From: Paraburkholderia phenazinium
GTDB taxonomy: Bacteria; Pseudomonadota; Gammaproteobacteria; Burkholderiales; Burkholderiaceae
DNA length: 64,000 nucleotides
NCBI RefSeq assembly: GCF_900141745.1
Contig: NZ_FSRM01000001.1
Coordinates: forward strand, 4,154,001-4,218,000
Direction of reading: 5' to 3'
Shown here: piece after piece, positions 63,412-64,000 of the stretch
How the letters are laid out: each line of letters begins with the position of its first letter
Position numbering within the stretch: position 1 is the stretch's first letter
Translations under genes and position numbers: made by a program
The notes under the pieces: generated by a model
What the model was told of the DNA's origin: nothing
What the model saw: only the letters and a program-made list of their open reading frames with translations
Database searches by the model: none

Positions 63412-64000
63412 TTAACGTTCTCGGGATTTCAATGCTGCATCGAGGCGCGGATAGACACGGCGCGCGTTACCCTCGTAGATCTTGTAGCGGTCGTCCGCAT
63501 TCATGTGCGCGGCTTCGACATAACGCTTCGTATCATCGAAATAGTGGCCTGTTTCCGGGTCGATTCCGCGCACAGCGCCGATCATCTCGCTCGCAAACAG
63601 AATGTTCTCCACCGGGATCACGCGCGTCAGCAGGTCGATGCCAGGCTGGTGATAGACGCAGGTATCGAAGAACACGTTGTTGAGCAGATGATCCTTGAGC
63701 AATGGCTTCTTCAGTTCCTGCGCCAGTCCGCGAAAACGGCCCCAGTGGTAAGGCACAGCACCGCCGCCGTGCGGAATCACAAAGCGCAGCGTGGGGAAAT
63801 CGCGGAACAGATCCGATGTGAGGCACTGCATGAAGGCAGTGGTGTCCGCGTTCAGGTAGTGCGCGCCGGTGGTGTGAAAACACGCGTTGCAGCTCGTGCT
63901 CACGTGGATCATCGCGGGGATGTCGTACTCCACCATCTTCTCGTAAATCGGATACCACGAGCGGTCAGACAGCGGCGGACTGGTCCAGTGACCACCGGAC
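63412..64000 (-). CDS. ligJ: 4-Oxalomesaconate hydratase (LigJ type), 3' part
   Basis: The C-terminal 195 residues of an amidohydrolase-2 protein. [20 protein letters not shown], then [20 protein letters not shown] and [20 protein letters not shown] (His metal ligand), and [20 protein letters not shown] are hallmarks of 4-oxalomesaconate hydratase, which feeds the next-door aldolase in protocatechuate 4,5-cleavage. The gene begins beyond the window's right end on the minus strand. The ATG at 63936 is internal. The aldolase and ModA-like genes follow in the same operon. Confidence 0.92.
   Translation of the reverse strand, partial: SGGHWTSPPLSDRSWYPIYEKMVEYDIPAMIHVSTSCNACFHTTGAHYLNADTTAFMQCLTSDLFRDFPTLRFVIPHGGGAVPYHWGRFRGLAQELKKPLLKDHLLNNVFFDTCVYHQPGIDLLTRVIPVENILFASEMIGAVRGIDPETGHYFDDTKRYVEAAHMNADDRYKIYEGNARRVYPRLDAALKSRER

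Overview
The window is high-GC Gram-negative DNA. It most resembles a catabolic accessory region of a Burkholderiaceae secondary replicon (Paraburkholderia, Caballeronia or Cupriavidus type). The grounds are the many LysR, IclR and TetR regulators next to small catabolic operons, a Burkholderia-type trimeric porin, the insertion-sequence families present, and one protocatechuate/gallate meta-cleavage cluster. No rRNA, tRNA, replication, partition or conjugation gene was recognised, so chromosome versus megaplasmid cannot be decided. The assignment is inferred from protein family resemblance; nothing could be searched.

Layout. 0-8.8 kb: the 3' part of a tannase/feruloyl-esterase gene, a LysR and an IclR regulator, and an operon for a TRAP transporter (dctQ, dctM, cupin, dctP) with a class III CoA-transferase. 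An IclR-like palindrome lies between regulator and operon. Decayed GNAT and DJ-1/PfpI genes follow. 9-15.3 kb: a LysR regulator diverging from a sugar-acid operon. This operon has an enolase-superfamily gene fused by a deletion to the tail of a DHDPS-family aldolase, an ADP-ribosylglycohydrolase, a uronate-dehydrogenase-like protein, a lactonase/isomerase-like amidohydrolase and an MFS permease. 15.4-23.1 kb: an AraC regulator, an MFS permease and a Rieske oxygenase, bracketed by two inverted copies of an internally deleted IS3-family element. One copy is interrupted by an IS1111-type IS110 element and abuts an IS21 scrap.

23.9-34.6 kb: a catabolic cluster with an Ldh_2 dehydrogenase, iron-type alcohol dehydrogenase, aldehyde dehydrogenase, and a HyuA/HyuB pair whose HyuB carries a cysteine-rich C-terminal domain. 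SnoaL-like, fumarylacetoacetate-hydrolase-family and LysR genes complete it. 34.6-38.8 kb is a scrapyard: an isoquinoline-oxidoreductase fragment cut by a decayed IS21 element, then mostly unassignable sequence.

38.8-43.9 kb is the most unusual part. It is a run of minus-strand genes, most with good ribosome-binding sites, encoding a membrane-anchored tandem AAA+ ATPase, at least five small proteins (two of them membrane proteins) and a winged-helix regulator. It ends at a strong hairpin. I do not recognise it as a known system and rank it as the best candidate for something undescribed.

44.8-64 kb looks more settled. It holds a ManC cupin fragment, a GDT1/TMEM165 manganese exporter behind a yybP-ykoY riboswitch with intrinsic terminator, a quinone-oxidoreductase-like gene with LysR, and a ribose/fructose-type ABC transporter. 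Next come TetR-controlled SDR/NmrA/GNAT genes with a perfect operator palindrome, an MFS exporter, an unusual LysR protein with two DNA-binding domains, a YagU-like protein and a porin. The end of a protocatechuate 4,5-cleavage/gallate pathway follows: a ModA-like protein, LigK-type aldolase and LigJ-type hydratase, the last cut by the window edge.
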